Shown: one piece after another, positions 20,271-29,035 of the stretch
Numbering within the stretch: position 1 is the stretch's first letter
Layout: each line of letters begins with the position of its first letter
Assembly: GCF_001729485.1 (NCBI RefSeq)
Contig: NZ_CP017157.1
Location: 7,812,001 to 7,876,000, forward strand
Reading direction: 5' to 3'
DNA from: Streptomyces lydicus
GTDB lineage: Bacteria > Actinomycetota > Actinomycetes > Streptomycetales > Streptomycetaceae
DNA: 64,000 nucleotides
Notes under the pieces: model-generated
Database searches by the model: none
Seen by the model: the letters and a program-made list of their open reading frames with translations, nothing else
Told to the model about the DNA's origin: nothing
Position numbers and translations under genes: made by a program

Positions 20271-21611
20271 ATGACCACCGCCCCCACCCGGACGGCGGCG
20301 GCCCGCGGCGGCGCGGCCGTGCCGTTGTCCCGCAACCGCGACTACAACATCCTGTGGTCCAGCCAGCTGATGTCCGAACTGGCCATGGAAGTGGCCGCGG
20401 TGGCCGTCCCGCTGCTGATCCTGGCCCGCCACGGCTCGCCCCTCCAGCTGGGGCTGGCGTCCTCCGCGCTGGCCGCCGCGCACATGGTCGCGGTGGTGCC
20501 GGCGGGGATGCTCGCCGACCGCTGGGACCGCCGCGCGCTGATGCTGTGCTGCCAGCTGCTGCGGGTGCTGGGCATGGCGAGCCTGGCCGGTGCGCTGCTG
20601 CTGGACCGGTACGCGTTCTGGCACGTCCTGCTGGTGGTGGTGCTGGAGGGGTTCCTCGGCTCGGTCTTCGACCCGGCCGAGCACGCGGCGCTGCCCCAGG
20701 TGGTGCCGCCCGACCAGCTCTCCACGGCGGTGGCCCGCAACGCGGCCCGCCCGTACGTCGCCACCCTGGTCGGGCCGGGCGTCGCCGGTTTCCTCTTCTC
20801 CGCGCTGCCGCTCGGCCCGTTCCTGACCAACGCGGTGATGTTCGCGCTGTCGTCGGTGGCGCTGTGCTTCCTGCGGCTGCCGCGCGGACGGGCCGGCGCG
20901 GCGGCCGGCGCGGACGCGGCGGATGCGGACGGTACGGGCGGTACGGGCGGTACGGGCGGTACGGGCGACGCGGACGGTTCGGGCGCCCCGGACCGCGGCG
21001 GGGACATCACGGCCGGGTTCCGCTGGGTGCTGGGGCAGCCGGTGATCCGCACGACGATGGCGTGGATGATGGTCACCAACCTGGTCTTCAGCGCCCTGCT
21101 GATCGTGCTGCTCGCGCTGTCCGGCGAGGACCGTGTCGGCCCGGGCGAACTGGGCCTGACGATGGCCTGCTTCGGCGCCGGCGGCCTGCTCGGCGGGCTC
21201 TTCGCGGCCCGGCTGCACGCCGTGGCCCGGCCGCCGGTGATCCTCCTGGGCTTCACCTGGACCGCGGCCCTGGGCGCCGCCCTGATGGCGGTGGTGCCGA
21301 CCGGCCTGCCCCAGGGCGCGCTGCTGGCCGTCATGGCCTTCTTCGCCCCGCTCGCCAACACCACGGTGCTCACGTACCAGTTGACGGTCACGCCGGACGC
21401 GCTGCGGGGCCGGATGAGCGGGGTCGCCGGATTCTGCTCCGGTGGCGCCGGGGTGGCGGGGCCGGCGCTCGGCGGGGCGCTGACCGGCCTCGCGGGCGGC
21501 GGGACGGCCGCGGTGCTGCTGTGCGCCGGCTGCCTGGTGCTGGTGGCGCTGGCGGCGACCGCCAGTCCCACCCTGCGGCGGTTCCCGGCCCCCGGGTCCC
21601 GCGCCTCCTGA
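20271..21611 (+). CDS. MFS exporter
   Basis: A 446-residue multi-pass membrane protein of the major facilitator superfamily (MFS_3/enterobactin-exporter-like). It has about 12 hydrophobic segments and a conserved loop (GMLADRWDRR) after the second or third segment. The central cytoplasmic loop contains a low-complexity GTG/GTGG run encoded by four copies of ggtacgggc from 20931; copy number there may vary. ATG 20271 follows the thioesterase by 17 nt with an AGGG upstream, so the gene probably belongs to the NRPS operon. Role by context: export of the finished peptide and self-protection. The substrate is inferred. Confidence 0.85.
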   Translation: MTTAPTRTAAARGGAAVPLSRNRDYNILWSSQLMSELAMEVAAVAVPLLILARHGSPLQLGLASSALAAAHMVAVVPAGMLADRWDRRALMLCCQLLRVLGMASLAGALLLDRYAFWHVLLVVVLEGFLGSVFDPAEHAALPQVVPPDQLSTAVARNAARPYVATLVGPGVAGFLFSALPLGPFLTNAVMFALSSVALCFLRLPRGRAGAAAGADAADADGTGGTGGTGGTGDADGSGAPDRGGDITAGFRWVLGQPVIRTTMAWMMVTNLVFSALLIVLLALSGEDRVGPGELGLTMACFGAGGLLGGLFAARLHAVARPPVILLGFTWTAALGAALMAVVPTGLPQGALLAVMAFFAPLANTTVLTYQLTVTPDALRGRMSGVAGFCSGGAGVAGPALGGALTGLAGGGTAAVLLCAGCLVLVALAATASPTLRRFPAPGSRAS

Positions 21612-21839
21612 CCGGTCCGCGTCTCCTGACCGATCTGCGGCGGGCTGTCCCGGACCGGCCGGTGAGCTGCCAACTTGACTCCACGGTAAAGGACATGGAA
21701 CGCCCGCGGGGTTCCGACGATGCTCGGAGATCACCAACTGGAGATGTCCGCGCGACCTCGGTGCGGGGCCCCGGGCCGGTCCACACGACCCGTCCGGGCC
21801 ACTTGGGCGGTGTGCCGCGCGGCCGGCGAAGGGTCCCGT
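21612..21839. other. Non-coding gap between MFS gene and first acyltransferase
   Basis: This 228-bp gap begins with a near-perfect 16-bp direct repeat (core CTCCTGACCG, copies near 21600 and 21618, the first running over the MFS stop codon). It holds the first copy of the 36-bp element at 21671-21706. It probably contains a promoter for the acyltransferase; no convincing coding sequence is seen. Confidence 0.5.
21671..21706 (+). repeat. 36-bp repeated element, copy 1 (upstream of acyltransferase 1)
   Basis: First of three ungapped 36-bp copies. Shared positions include CAA at 1-3, TT at 5-6, CT at 9-10, GT at 16-17, AA at 19-20, TGGA at 26-29 and G at 36. In this copy positions 5-10 read TTGACT, which could be a -35 box. 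The copy lies 134 nt before the acyltransferase start. Promoter or operator function is inference from repetition and position. Confidence 0.6.
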
Positions 21840-23021
21840 ATGCCGACCACCCCCCACCCGACGGGCACGACACCACCGACCCCGAACCTGCGGTCCCTGA
21901 CGGGCTTACGGTTCCTGGCGTTATTACCCGTCTTCCTCACCCACGCGGCGTTCGAGGGCGTCTTCACCGACCCGAGGAAGAGCTGGGGCTTCCTCGACGC
22001 GATGGGGTCCGCCGGCTACGCGTCGGTGTCGTTCTTCTTCCTCCTCAGCGGCTTCGTCATCACGTGGTCGTACCGCTCCACCGACACCACCCGCAGGTTC
22101 TGGCGGCGGCGGGCGTTCCGGGTGTTCCCCAATCACCTCGTGGCCTATGTGTTCGCGGTGGCGCTGATGCTCGCGGCGGGCACCGCGTTCGACGTGCCCG
22201 GCATGGTCGCCCAGCTCTTCCTGGTGCACGCCTGGGTGCCCGACCCGCTGTTCATCGACACCGGCAACACCGTCACCTGGTCGCTGGGCGCCGACGTGGC
22301 CTTCTACGCGCTGTTCCCGCTGCTGCTGGCCCTGGTGAACAAGATCAAGCCAACTCGCCTGTGGTACGCGGCCGGTACGGTGGCCCTGCTGGTGGTCGCC
22401 CTCCCCACGGTGGCGCTGACCCTGCTGCCGGACACCCCGGCGATGGCGGTGGGCGGCGTCTCGCGCAGCCAGTACTGGTTCACCTACTTCTTCCCGCTCT
22501 CCCGCGCCGTGGAGTGCGTGCTGGGCATGCTGATGGCCCGGATCGTGCTGACCGGGAAGTGGATACGCCTGGGCGTGCTGCCCGCCGCGGCCCTGGTCGC
22601 CGTCGGGTACGCCGTCGCCCAGCAGCTGCCCTTCCTCTACCGGCTGAGCGCGGTGCTGGTCGTACCGCTCGCGCTGCTGACCGCCGCCCTCGCGGTGGCG
22701 GACGCCGAGGGCCGGGGCACGCCCCTGGGCAGCCGGGCGATGGTGTGGCTCGGCGAGCTCTCCTTCGCCTTCTACCTCGTGCACCAGGTGATCCTGGCGT
22801 ACGGGCACGTCCTGATCAGCCCGCGCGACGCGCAGGGCGGGGTGCTGCCCCGGACCTGGGGCACCGCCGGCGGCATCACGATGATCGCGCTGTCGTTCGT
22901 GGTGTCGATGGCGCTCGCCTGGCTGCTGCACAACGGCGTGGAGAAGCCGGTGATGCGCCGGTGGTCCCGTCCGCGGCGCCAGGCGGCACCGCGCCCGCCG
23001 GCGAAGGTGCCGGCAACTTAG
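21840..23021 (+). CDS. Membrane acyltransferase 3 family protein (first copy)
   Basis: A 393-residue integral membrane O-acyltransferase of the OafA/YrhL (acyltransferase 3) family. The N-terminal motif LRSLTGLRFLALLPVFLTH carries the family's first-helix histidine. The segment from FFFLLSGFVITWSY to the FWRRRAFRVFPNH motif is typical, and about ten hydrophobic segments follow. Start ATG 21840 has GAAGGG upstream; longer in-frame versions lack the family pattern. In mannopeptimycin, membrane acyltransferases put an isovaleryl group on the mannose, so acylation of a sugar on the exported or assembled peptide is likely. The tandem neighbour is a clear paralogue. Which of the two corresponds to MppM or MppN cannot be told from the sequence alone. 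Confidence 0.85.
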   Translation: MPTTPHPTGTTPPTPNLRSLTGLRFLALLPVFLTHAAFEGVFTDPRKSWGFLDAMGSAGYASVSFFFLLSGFVITWSYRSTDTTRRFWRRRAFRVFPNHLVAYVFAVALMLAAGTAFDVPGMVAQLFLVHAWVPDPLFIDTGNTVTWSLGADVAFYALFPLLLALVNKIKPTRLWYAAGTVALLVVALPTVALTLLPDTPAMAVGGVSRSQYWFTYFFPLSRAVECVLGMLMARIVLTGKWIRLGVLPAAALVAVGYAVAQQLPFLYRLSAVLVVPLALLTAALAVADAEGRGTPLGSRAMVWLGELSFAFYLVHQVILAYGHVLISPRDAQGGVLPRTWGTAGGITMIALSFVVSMALAWLLHNGVEKPVMRRWSRPRRQAAPRPPAKVPAT

Positions 23022-23049
23022 CTGCGGAGTGAAACGTGTGGAGTGCGCG
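23014..23049 (+). repeat. 36-bp repeated element, copy 2 (acyltransferase 1 / 2 junction)
   Basis: Second copy. The TAG stop of the first acyltransferase occupies element positions 6-8, the same columns as the stop in copy 3. It lies 189 nt before the second acyltransferase start. The alignment with copies 1 and 3 needs no gaps. Confidence 0.6.
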
Positions 23050-23238
23050 AAAGGTATCGGCCAAACTTCCCGCACAACGGGGGAGCAAGGCTGACCGCTG
23101 CCAGAAGTCCGCGCGCGCCGTGGAGGTCCGGTGCCGGCGACCGCACCCGGGTCATCCAACAGCAGACGGTGGTGCGGCCGCCGTTGCAGCGCACCGTCCC
23201 GCCCGCACCACCTGTCGCCCATCTGGCGAGGGGTCCGC

Positions 23239-24414
23239 ATGCAGACACGACCATCCAACCCGAACCTCAGATCCCTGACCGGGCTGCGCTTCGTCGCCAT
23301 GCTGCCGGTCTTCCTCACCCATGCCGCGTTCGAGGGGGTCTTCAGCGACGCGAAGGCGAGCTGGGGCTTCCTCGACGCGATGGGGAACACCGGCTACGTG
23401 GCCGTGTCGTTCTTCTTCGTGCTGAGCGGCTTCGTGATCACGTGGTCGTACCGGCCGACGGACACCCCGCGCAAGTTCTGGCGGCGGCGCTTCTTCCGGG
23501 TCTTCCCCAACCACCTGGCGACGTATCTGCTCGCCCTGGTGCTGATCACCTCGGTCGGGCTGAGCGTCGGGCTGCTGCCGTCGGTCACCCAGCTCTTCCT
23601 CGTGCAGTCCTGGGTGCCCGACCCGGCGTTCACCGACACCGGCAACAGCGTGAGCTGGTCGCTGGCGGTGGACGTGGTGTTCTACGCGCTGTTCCCGGTG
23701 CTGCTGGTCCTGGTGAACAAGATCGCTCCGGCCCGGCTGTGGTACTGGGTCGGCGCCGCGGTCGTCGGCGTGGCCGCGGTCCCCGCGATCGCGCTGACCG
23801 CGCTGCCGGACACCCCGCAGATGCCGCTCGGCGGGGTGTCCGTCAGCCAGTACTGGTTCGCCTACTTCTTCCCGCTCTTCCGGCTGCTGGAGTGCCTGCT
23901 CGGCATGCTGATGGCCCGGATCGTGCTGACCGGCAAGTGGATACGCCTGCCGGTGCTGCCGGCCGCGCTGCTGGTGGTGCTGGCGTACTGGGCCGCACAG
24001 CAGGTGCCGTACCTGTTCCGGCTGAGCGCGGTCACGGTGCTGCCGGTCGCCCTGCTGACCGCCGCCTGCGCGGTGGCGGACGCCGACGGCCGGGGCACCG
24101 TGTTCAGCGGCCGGGTCATGGTCTGGTTCGGCGAGCTCTCGTTCGCCTTCTACCTGCTGCACAACCTGGTGCTCAAGTACGGCCACCTGCTGCTCGGCCA
24201 CACCGAGGAGGAGGGCGAACTGGTCGGCCACACCTGGAGCGTGCCGACCGGCATCGCGCTGATCGCCGCCGGTTTCGCGGTCTCCCTGCTGCTCGCGTGG
24301 CTGCTGCACAACGGGGTGGAGAAGCCGGCGATGCGCCGCTGGTCGCGGGCTCGGGCCAAGACTCCTGTGACTGAAGTGATCGGTGCGCTCCCTGTGAAGG
24401 ACGGGGCAATTTAG
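23239..24414 (+). CDS. Membrane acyltransferase 3 family protein (second copy)
   Basis: A 391-residue paralogue of the preceding acyltransferase with the same family features (LRSLTGLRFVAMLPVFLTH at the N-terminus, FFFVLSGFVITWSY, FWRRRFFRVFPNH, and LLHNGVEKP near the C-terminus). The two proteins stay alignable over their whole length. ATG 23239 has GAGGGG just upstream. Tandem duplication followed by divergence is the simple reading. In the mannopeptimycin pathway two acyl isomers and positions occur, so the copies may differ in acyl donor or in which hydroxyl they modify; that is inference. Confidence 0.85.
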   Translation: MQTRPSNPNLRSLTGLRFVAMLPVFLTHAAFEGVFSDAKASWGFLDAMGNTGYVAVSFFFVLSGFVITWSYRPTDTPRKFWRRRFFRVFPNHLATYLLALVLITSVGLSVGLLPSVTQLFLVQSWVPDPAFTDTGNSVSWSLAVDVVFYALFPVLLVLVNKIAPARLWYWVGAAVVGVAAVPAIALTALPDTPQMPLGGVSVSQYWFAYFFPLFRLLECLLGMLMARIVLTGKWIRLPVLPAALLVVLAYWAAQQVPYLFRLSAVTVLPVALLTAACAVADADGRGTVFSGRVMVWFGELSFAFYLLHNLVLKYGHLLLGHTEEEGELVGHTWSVPTGIALIAAGFAVSLLLAWLLHNGVEKPAMRRWSRARAKTPVTEVIGALPVKDGAI

Positions 24415-24442
24415 CTGGGAAGTAAAGGTTCTGGAACACCCG
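24407..24442 (+). repeat. 36-bp repeated element, copy 3 (acyltransferase 2 / hydroxylase junction)
   Basis: Third copy, again with the preceding gene's TAG stop at element positions 6-8. It is nearest to copy 1 in its second half (GTAAAGG and TGGAAC shared). It lies 84 nt upstream of the hydroxylase start and may carry that gene's promoter. Confidence 0.6.
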
Positions 24443-24526
24443 CTCGAAACCGGCAAAGATCTCTTCTGACCAGGCGTTCGGCACCGGATTCGATCAATCG
24501 TGGTGCCCTATCTGGAGGGACGTGCA

Positions 24527-25552
24527 GTGCTCACGCACCATCTGCAGGATGACGACGTCGCCGCAATCGAAGCAGTGGCCGACGAACTCAGCCGCCGCTA
24601 CGACACCGTGGAATCGACGGAGTTCCAGGCCGAGAGCCGGCTCTACGCGGACGAGCTGCCGCGGCGGGTGCGCCGGGCGCTGCACGAGTACCGCAGCACC
24701 GAGAAGTCCGGCATCCTCGTCGTCAGCGGCCTGTCCGTCGACGACGGGGCGCTCGGGGCGACCCCGGCCGACCGCCGTCACAAGCCGGTGCCGTCCACCT
24801 CCCTGCGACAGGACATCGCGTTCTACCTGATAGCCAATCTGCTGGGCGACCCCATCGGGTGGGCCACCCAGCAGGACGGCTTCATCATGCACGACGTCTA
24901 CCCCGTCCAGGGCTTCGAGCACGAGCAGATCGGCTGGGGCAGCGAGGAGACGCTGACCTGGCACACCGAGGACGCCTTCCACCCGCTGCGCACGGACTAC
25001 CTGGGCCTGATGTGCCTGCGCAACCCGGACGGCGTCGAGACCACCGCCTGCGACATCGCCGACGTGGTGCTCGACGACGAGACCCGGGAGATCCTCTCGC
25101 AGGAGCGCTTCCGGATCCTGCCCGACGACGCGCACCGCATCGCCGGCGGACAGGCCGGGGACGAGAGCACCCGCGAGCGCGAGCTGCGCGAGCGCAGCCG
25201 GCAGCGGGTGGCCTCCGCCCTGGAGTCGCCCGAGCCGGTCGCCGTGCTCTTCGGCGACCCCGACGCCCCGTACCTGCGGATCGACCCGCACTACATGCAG
25301 GGCGTCCAGGGCGAGGCCGAGCAGCAGGCGCTGGACACCGTCGGCGCCGCGATCGACGACGCCATGTCCGGCGTCGTGCTCAGCCCCGGTGACATCGTTT
25401 TCATCGACAACTACCGCGTCGTCCACGGACGCAAGCCGTTCCGTGCCCGCTTCGACGGTACGGACCGCTGGCTGCGCCGGCTCAACGTGGCCCGGGATCT
25501 GCGCAAGTCGCGTGAGGCCAGGCTCGCCGCGCACACCCGCGTCATCTACTGA
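24527..25552 (+). CDS. mppO: Fe(II)/2-oxoglutarate-dependent hydroxylase, MppO/VioC family
   Basis: A 341-residue clavaminate-synthase-like dioxygenase. The iron-binding facial triad is visible as WHTEDAFH (His146, Glu148) and the distal His300 in NYRVVHGRKPFR, whose following arginine region should bind 2-oxoglutarate. VioC hydroxylates C3 of free L-arginine, while MppO hydroxylates C3 of L-enduracididine. The neighbouring MppP-Q-R set makes enduracididine, so beta-hydroxyenduracididine is the likely product. Start: GTG 24527 has GGAGGGA six bases upstream, better than the in-frame GTG 24500. Confidence 0.9.
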   Translation: MLTHHLQDDDVAAIEAVADELSRRYDTVESTEFQAESRLYADELPRRVRRALHEYRSTEKSGILVVSGLSVDDGALGATPADRRHKPVPSTSLRQDIAFYLIANLLGDPIGWATQQDGFIMHDVYPVQGFEHEQIGWGSEETLTWHTEDAFHPLRTDYLGLMCLRNPDGVETTACDIADVVLDDETREILSQERFRILPDDAHRIAGGQAGDESTRERELRERSRQRVASALESPEPVAVLFGDPDAPYLRIDPHYMQGVQGEAEQQALDTVGAAIDDAMSGVVLSPGDIVFIDNYRVVHGRKPFRARFDGTDRWLRRLNVARDLRKSREARLAAHTRVIY

Positions 25553-25725
25553 CCTCTCGCCGCGGCGTGGCCGCACCCCGCCGGCCGGCCGACCCCCGGC
25601 CGTCGGAACCACGCCACACCGCGCCGCATTTCGCACGGTGCCGCCCGGGAACCCTCCCGTGGCGGCCGCCGCGCGGGCCCATGTCATCCCGCAACTGGGA
25701 ATCCTTACGTCTCTGCGAGGTACCT

Positions 25726-26886
25726 GTGTCCGGAACGCAGCAAGTAAACGCCGCTTTGGGGGAGTCCGAAGGTGACACCGGAAACCTCACCCAACTGGAG
25801 TTCCTGGCTCTGAACAGCGAGTTCAACATCGCTGACGGCCACGCCCGGCAGGCCCTCACGGCCGGCCAGAGCAAGATCGTCGACGATCTGCCGCTGCTCT
25901 TCGCCGAGGGCGAGAAGCGCCCCGTCGAGGAACTCGAACAGGAGGCGCACGCCGCCTTCTTCACCGCCCTGGGCCAGCACAGCTACCCCTCGGCCCCCGG
26001 CCGGGTGCTGAGCTGCTACTCCTCCTCGGTCGCCATGGAGATCCTCTCCCGCTCGCTGGCGGAGACGATCGACACGGTGGCCCTGGTCCACCCGACCTTC
26101 GACAACATCGCCGACCTGCTGCGCGGCAACGGCCTGAAGCTGGTCCCGCTGGCCGAGGACCCGCTGCACGGCGACGACCTGGACGCGAGCCTGCTCGCGT
26201 CGGTGGGCTGCGTCTTCCTGACCACCCCGAACAACCCCACCGGCCGGGTCGTCTCCAAGGAGCGCCTCACCCGGCTCGCCGAGCAGTGCGCCGCCGCCGG
26301 CGTGATCCTGGCGCTGGACACCTCCTTCCGCGGCTTCGACACCCGCGCCCACTACGACCACTACGAGGTCCTCCAGGCCAGCGGCGTGCGCTGGGTCGTC
26401 ATCGAGGACACCGGCAAGCTCTGGCCGACCCTGGACCTGAAGGTCGGCATGCTGGTCCACTCCGAGAACCTCGGGCTGCCGGTGGAGAAGATCTACTCCG
26501 ACATCCTGCTCGGCGTCTCCCCGCTGATCCTGGCGATGGTGCGGCGCTTCTCGGAGGACGCGGCGGCCGGCGGCCTGGAGGAGCTGCACCGCTTCATCGC
26601 CGGCAACCGCGCCATGGTGCGCGCCGAGCTGGCCGGGCTGCCCGGGGTCACCGTTCCCGACCCCGACAGCCGCGCCAGCGTCGAGCGGGTCGGCATCGAC
26701 GACCTGACGGGCACCCAGGTCTGGGACCGGCTGCGGGAGCACAACGTCTACGCGCTGCCGTGCCGCCCGTTCCACTGGGCGAACCCGGCGGAGGGCGACC
26801 ACACCCTGCGGCTGGCGCTGGCCCGGTCGACCGACCCGCTGGCCCAGTCCGTGCGCGCCCTGCGCCACGTCCTGAAAAACCGTTGA
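25726..26886 (+). CDS. mppP: PLP-dependent L-arginine oxidase/hydroxylase MppP
   Basis: A 386-residue fold-type I PLP enzyme. The N-terminal NSEFNIADGHARQAL, the LTTPNNPTGR loop and the Schiff-base lysine Lys231 in EDTGKLWP match what is known of MppP. MppP is a PLP-only oxidase that converts L-arginine with O2 to 4-hydroxy-2-oxoarginine (with 2-oxoarginine as side product), the first step to enduracididine. GTG 25726 is preceded by GCGAGG at a 5-nt spacing; the in-frame ATG 25681 would add 15 residues and has no better ribosome site. The 173-bp gap before it may hold a promoter. The gene is coupled to the next by a TGATG overlap. Confidence 0.93.
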   Translation: MSGTQQVNAALGESEGDTGNLTQLEFLALNSEFNIADGHARQALTAGQSKIVDDLPLLFAEGEKRPVEELEQEAHAAFFTALGQHSYPSAPGRVLSCYSSSVAMEILSRSLAETIDTVALVHPTFDNIADLLRGNGLKLVPLAEDPLHGDDLDASLLASVGCVFLTTPNNPTGRVVSKERLTRLAEQCAAAGVILALDTSFRGFDTRAHYDHYEVLQASGVRWVVIEDTGKLWPTLDLKVGMLVHSENLGLPVEKIYSDILLGVSPLILAMVRRFSEDAAAGGLEELHRFIAGNRAMVRAELAGLPGVTVPDPDSRASVERVGIDDLTGTQVWDRLREHNVYALPCRPFHWANPAEGDHTLRLALARSTDPLAQSVRALRHVLKNR

Positions 26887-28133
26887 TGACCCGACTCGAC
26901 CAGGCAGGGCTCCCGCACGGCTCCGCGTCCGCGCTGTCGCACACCCGGCAGTGGCGTCCCGGCGTCGTGCAGGAGGTCGCCCCCGCCGGCGTGCTCGACC
27001 TGGGGCCCGGCTACATCGAGCCGGCCCTGCTGCCCGTACCCCTCCTCAAGGAGGCGTACGGGCAGGCGCTGGCGGAGTACGGCGCGGCGGCGCTGGGCTA
27101 CGGCCACGATCCGGGCGCGCAGCCGCTGCGCGCCCTGCTGGCCGCCCGGGCCGCCGCGGCGGACGGGTACCCCTGCGACGCGGAACAGGTCCTGCTGACG
27201 TCCGGCACGTCCCAGGCCCTCTACCTTCTGGCCACCTCACTGGCGGCCCCGGGCGACACAGTGCTGGCGGAGGAGCTCTGTTACGACCTGGGCCGGCAGA
27301 TTTTCCGGGACTGCCGGCTGCGGCTCGGCACGGTCGGTACGGACGACTCGGGCATGCTGCCCGAGGCGCTGGACCGCACCCTGACCCGGGCCGCGGCAGC
27401 CGGCGAGCGGACCGCCTTCATCTACCTCACCCCCACCCACCACAACCCCACCGGCCGCACCATGCCGCCGGAGCGCCGGCACGCCCTGCTGGAGGTGGCC
27501 GCCCGGCACGACGTACTGATCGTGGAGGACGACGCCTACGCGGAACTGTCCCTGAGCGAGGGCCGCACTCCCCCGCCGTCGCTGGCCGCCCTGGCCGGCT
27601 ACCGCGGGGTGGTCCGGCTGTGCAGCTTCTCCAAGACGCTCGGCCCCGGCCTGCGCCTGGGCTGGCTGCTCACCGACCGCGCGCTGGCCGGCCGGCTGGC
27701 CTCGCACGGCCTGTTCGTCAGCGGCGGCTCGCTCAACCACACCACCTCCCTCGCCGTGAGCACCCTGCTCGCGAGCGGCGCCTACGACCGCCATCTGACG
27801 GCCTTCCGGGCCGCGTTGCGGGCCCGTAGGGACGCCCTCGTGGGCACCTTGCGCGCGACGGCGGGAGACCGGGTGGAACTTCGCACGCCCCAGGGAGGGT
27901 TCTTCCTGTGGCTGCGCTTCCAGGACGGTGCGGACGAGCCCGGGCTGCTCGACCGCGCCGCCGGGGCCGGCGTCAGGATCGCCGCGGGCTCGCGCTTCGG
28001 CACGTCCCGGGGAACGGTCGTCCGGCTGGCCTACAGCTTCAACCCGCCCGCTTTATTGGAGCAGGCCGCACAGCGGCTGACCACCGCATGGGCCGGCAGC
28101 GCGCCGGCGCCCGAGATCGGAGTGAGATCGTGA
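26886..28133 (+). CDS. mppQ: PLP aminotransferase of enduracididine synthesis, MppQ
   Basis: A 415-residue fold-type I aminotransferase of the MocR/AspAT-like class without a DNA-binding domain. Seen: TPTHHNPTGR substrate loop, IVEDDAY (PLP-ring aspartate) and CSFSKTLGPGLRLGW with Lys250 as the Schiff-base lysine. In the pathway MppQ transaminates the cyclic 2-oxo-enduracididine made by MppR to L-enduracididine. It starts inside the mppP stop and ends overlapping the mppR start (GTGA). Confidence 0.9.
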   Translation: MTRLDQAGLPHGSASALSHTRQWRPGVVQEVAPAGVLDLGPGYIEPALLPVPLLKEAYGQALAEYGAAALGYGHDPGAQPLRALLAARAAAADGYPCDAEQVLLTSGTSQALYLLATSLAAPGDTVLAEELCYDLGRQIFRDCRLRLGTVGTDDSGMLPEALDRTLTRAAAAGERTAFIYLTPTHHNPTGRTMPPERRHALLEVAARHDVLIVEDDAYAELSLSEGRTPPPSLAALAGYRGVVRLCSFSKTLGPGLRLGWLLTDRALAGRLASHGLFVSGGSLNHTTSLAVSTLLASGAYDRHLTAFRAALRARRDALVGTLRATAGDRVELRTPQGGFFLWLRFQDGADEPGLLDRAAGAGVRIAAGSRFGTSRGTVVRLAYSFNPPALLEQAAQRLTTAWAGSAPAPEIGVRS

Positions 28134-29035
28134 CGACCAGCATCGGGACCCAGGGCAGGCCCTCGGTGGCCGGCCCGGGCAGCACCGGTCCCGTCGGCTA
28201 CAGCCTGCCGCTCTCGCCGACCGGCGAGTCGGCGATGCTCACCCCACCGCCGTGGCACTTCTCCGGCGAGGTGATCATGGTCGACTACCGCGTCGACCCG
28301 GACGCCGCCCGCCGCTTCCTGCCGCCGGGCCTGGAGCCGGGGGCCGACCCGGGTGCCGCGGCCGCGGTGTTCGCCACCTGGCAGTGGTGCTCGGCGGACG
28401 GAGCGGAGCTGACCGACCCCGGGCACTGCCAGTTCGGGGAGTTCCTGATCCTGCTCAGCTGCGAGTTCGAGGGCCGCCCGATGGCCCGCGCCCCGTACGC
28501 CTGGGTGGACCAGGCGGTGCCCATGATGCGCGGCTGGCTGCAGGGCATGCCCAAGCAGTTCGGGGTGGTCCACCAGAGCTGGCCGATCACGGTCGGCAAG
28601 GCGGGCTCCCGCCTGGCACCGGGCGGCCGCTTCGACGGCGCGCTGACCGTCAACGGCCGGCGGGTCGTCGAGGCGTCGGTGACCGTGGAGCGCACGACCG
28701 ACCAGCCGCCGGCACTGCACGACGTGCCGCTGGCACACACGCTGATGTTCCCGGAGTGGGTGCCCTCCGCGGAGGGGCCGCGGCCGAAGCTGGTCGCCTC
28801 CGAGGTCAGCGACGTGGAGTTCTCCCCGATCTGGACCGGATCAGGAGATCTCACATTCTTTGCCGGTCTGGGGGATGATTTCCAGGCGCTCGCACCGTTG
28901 GAGACAGTCGCCGGCCACGTGTTCTCGTACGGGGAGACCTTGCACGGAGGCCGGCTGCTCAGCGACTACTCGGTATCGAACGGCATCAGCCATGACCACG
29001 GGGGACCAAGTGCTGAGGATCCACTTCACAGTTGA
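28130..29035 (+). CDS. mppR: Acetoacetate-decarboxylase-like cyclase MppR
   Basis: A 301-residue protein of the acetoacetate decarboxylase superfamily. The Schiff-base lysine of that family is kept (Lys142 in GMPKQFG). MppR does not decarboxylate: it dehydrates and cyclises 4-hydroxy-2-oxoarginine to the 2-oxo acid of enduracididine. GTG 28130 overlaps the mppQ stop by 4 nt. The 3' end is overlapped by the next gene. Confidence 0.9.
   Translation: MTTSIGTQGRPSVAGPGSTGPVGYSLPLSPTGESAMLTPPPWHFSGEVIMVDYRVDPDAARRFLPPGLEPGADPGAAAAVFATWQWCSADGAELTDPGHCQFGEFLILLSCEFEGRPMARAPYAWVDQAVPMMRGWLQGMPKQFGVVHQSWPITVGKAGSRLAPGGRFDGALTVNGRRVVEASVTVERTTDQPPALHDVPLAHTLMFPEWVPSAEGPRPKLVASEVSDVEFSPIWTGSGDLTFFAGLGDDFQALAPLETVAGHVFSYGETLHGGRLLSDYSVSNGISHDHGGPSAEDPLHS

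Noticed and set aside
20931..20969. Nine-base repeat in the MFS gene as a regulatory repeat
   Set aside because: It is in frame and codes for a Gly/Thr linker in a cytoplasmic loop.
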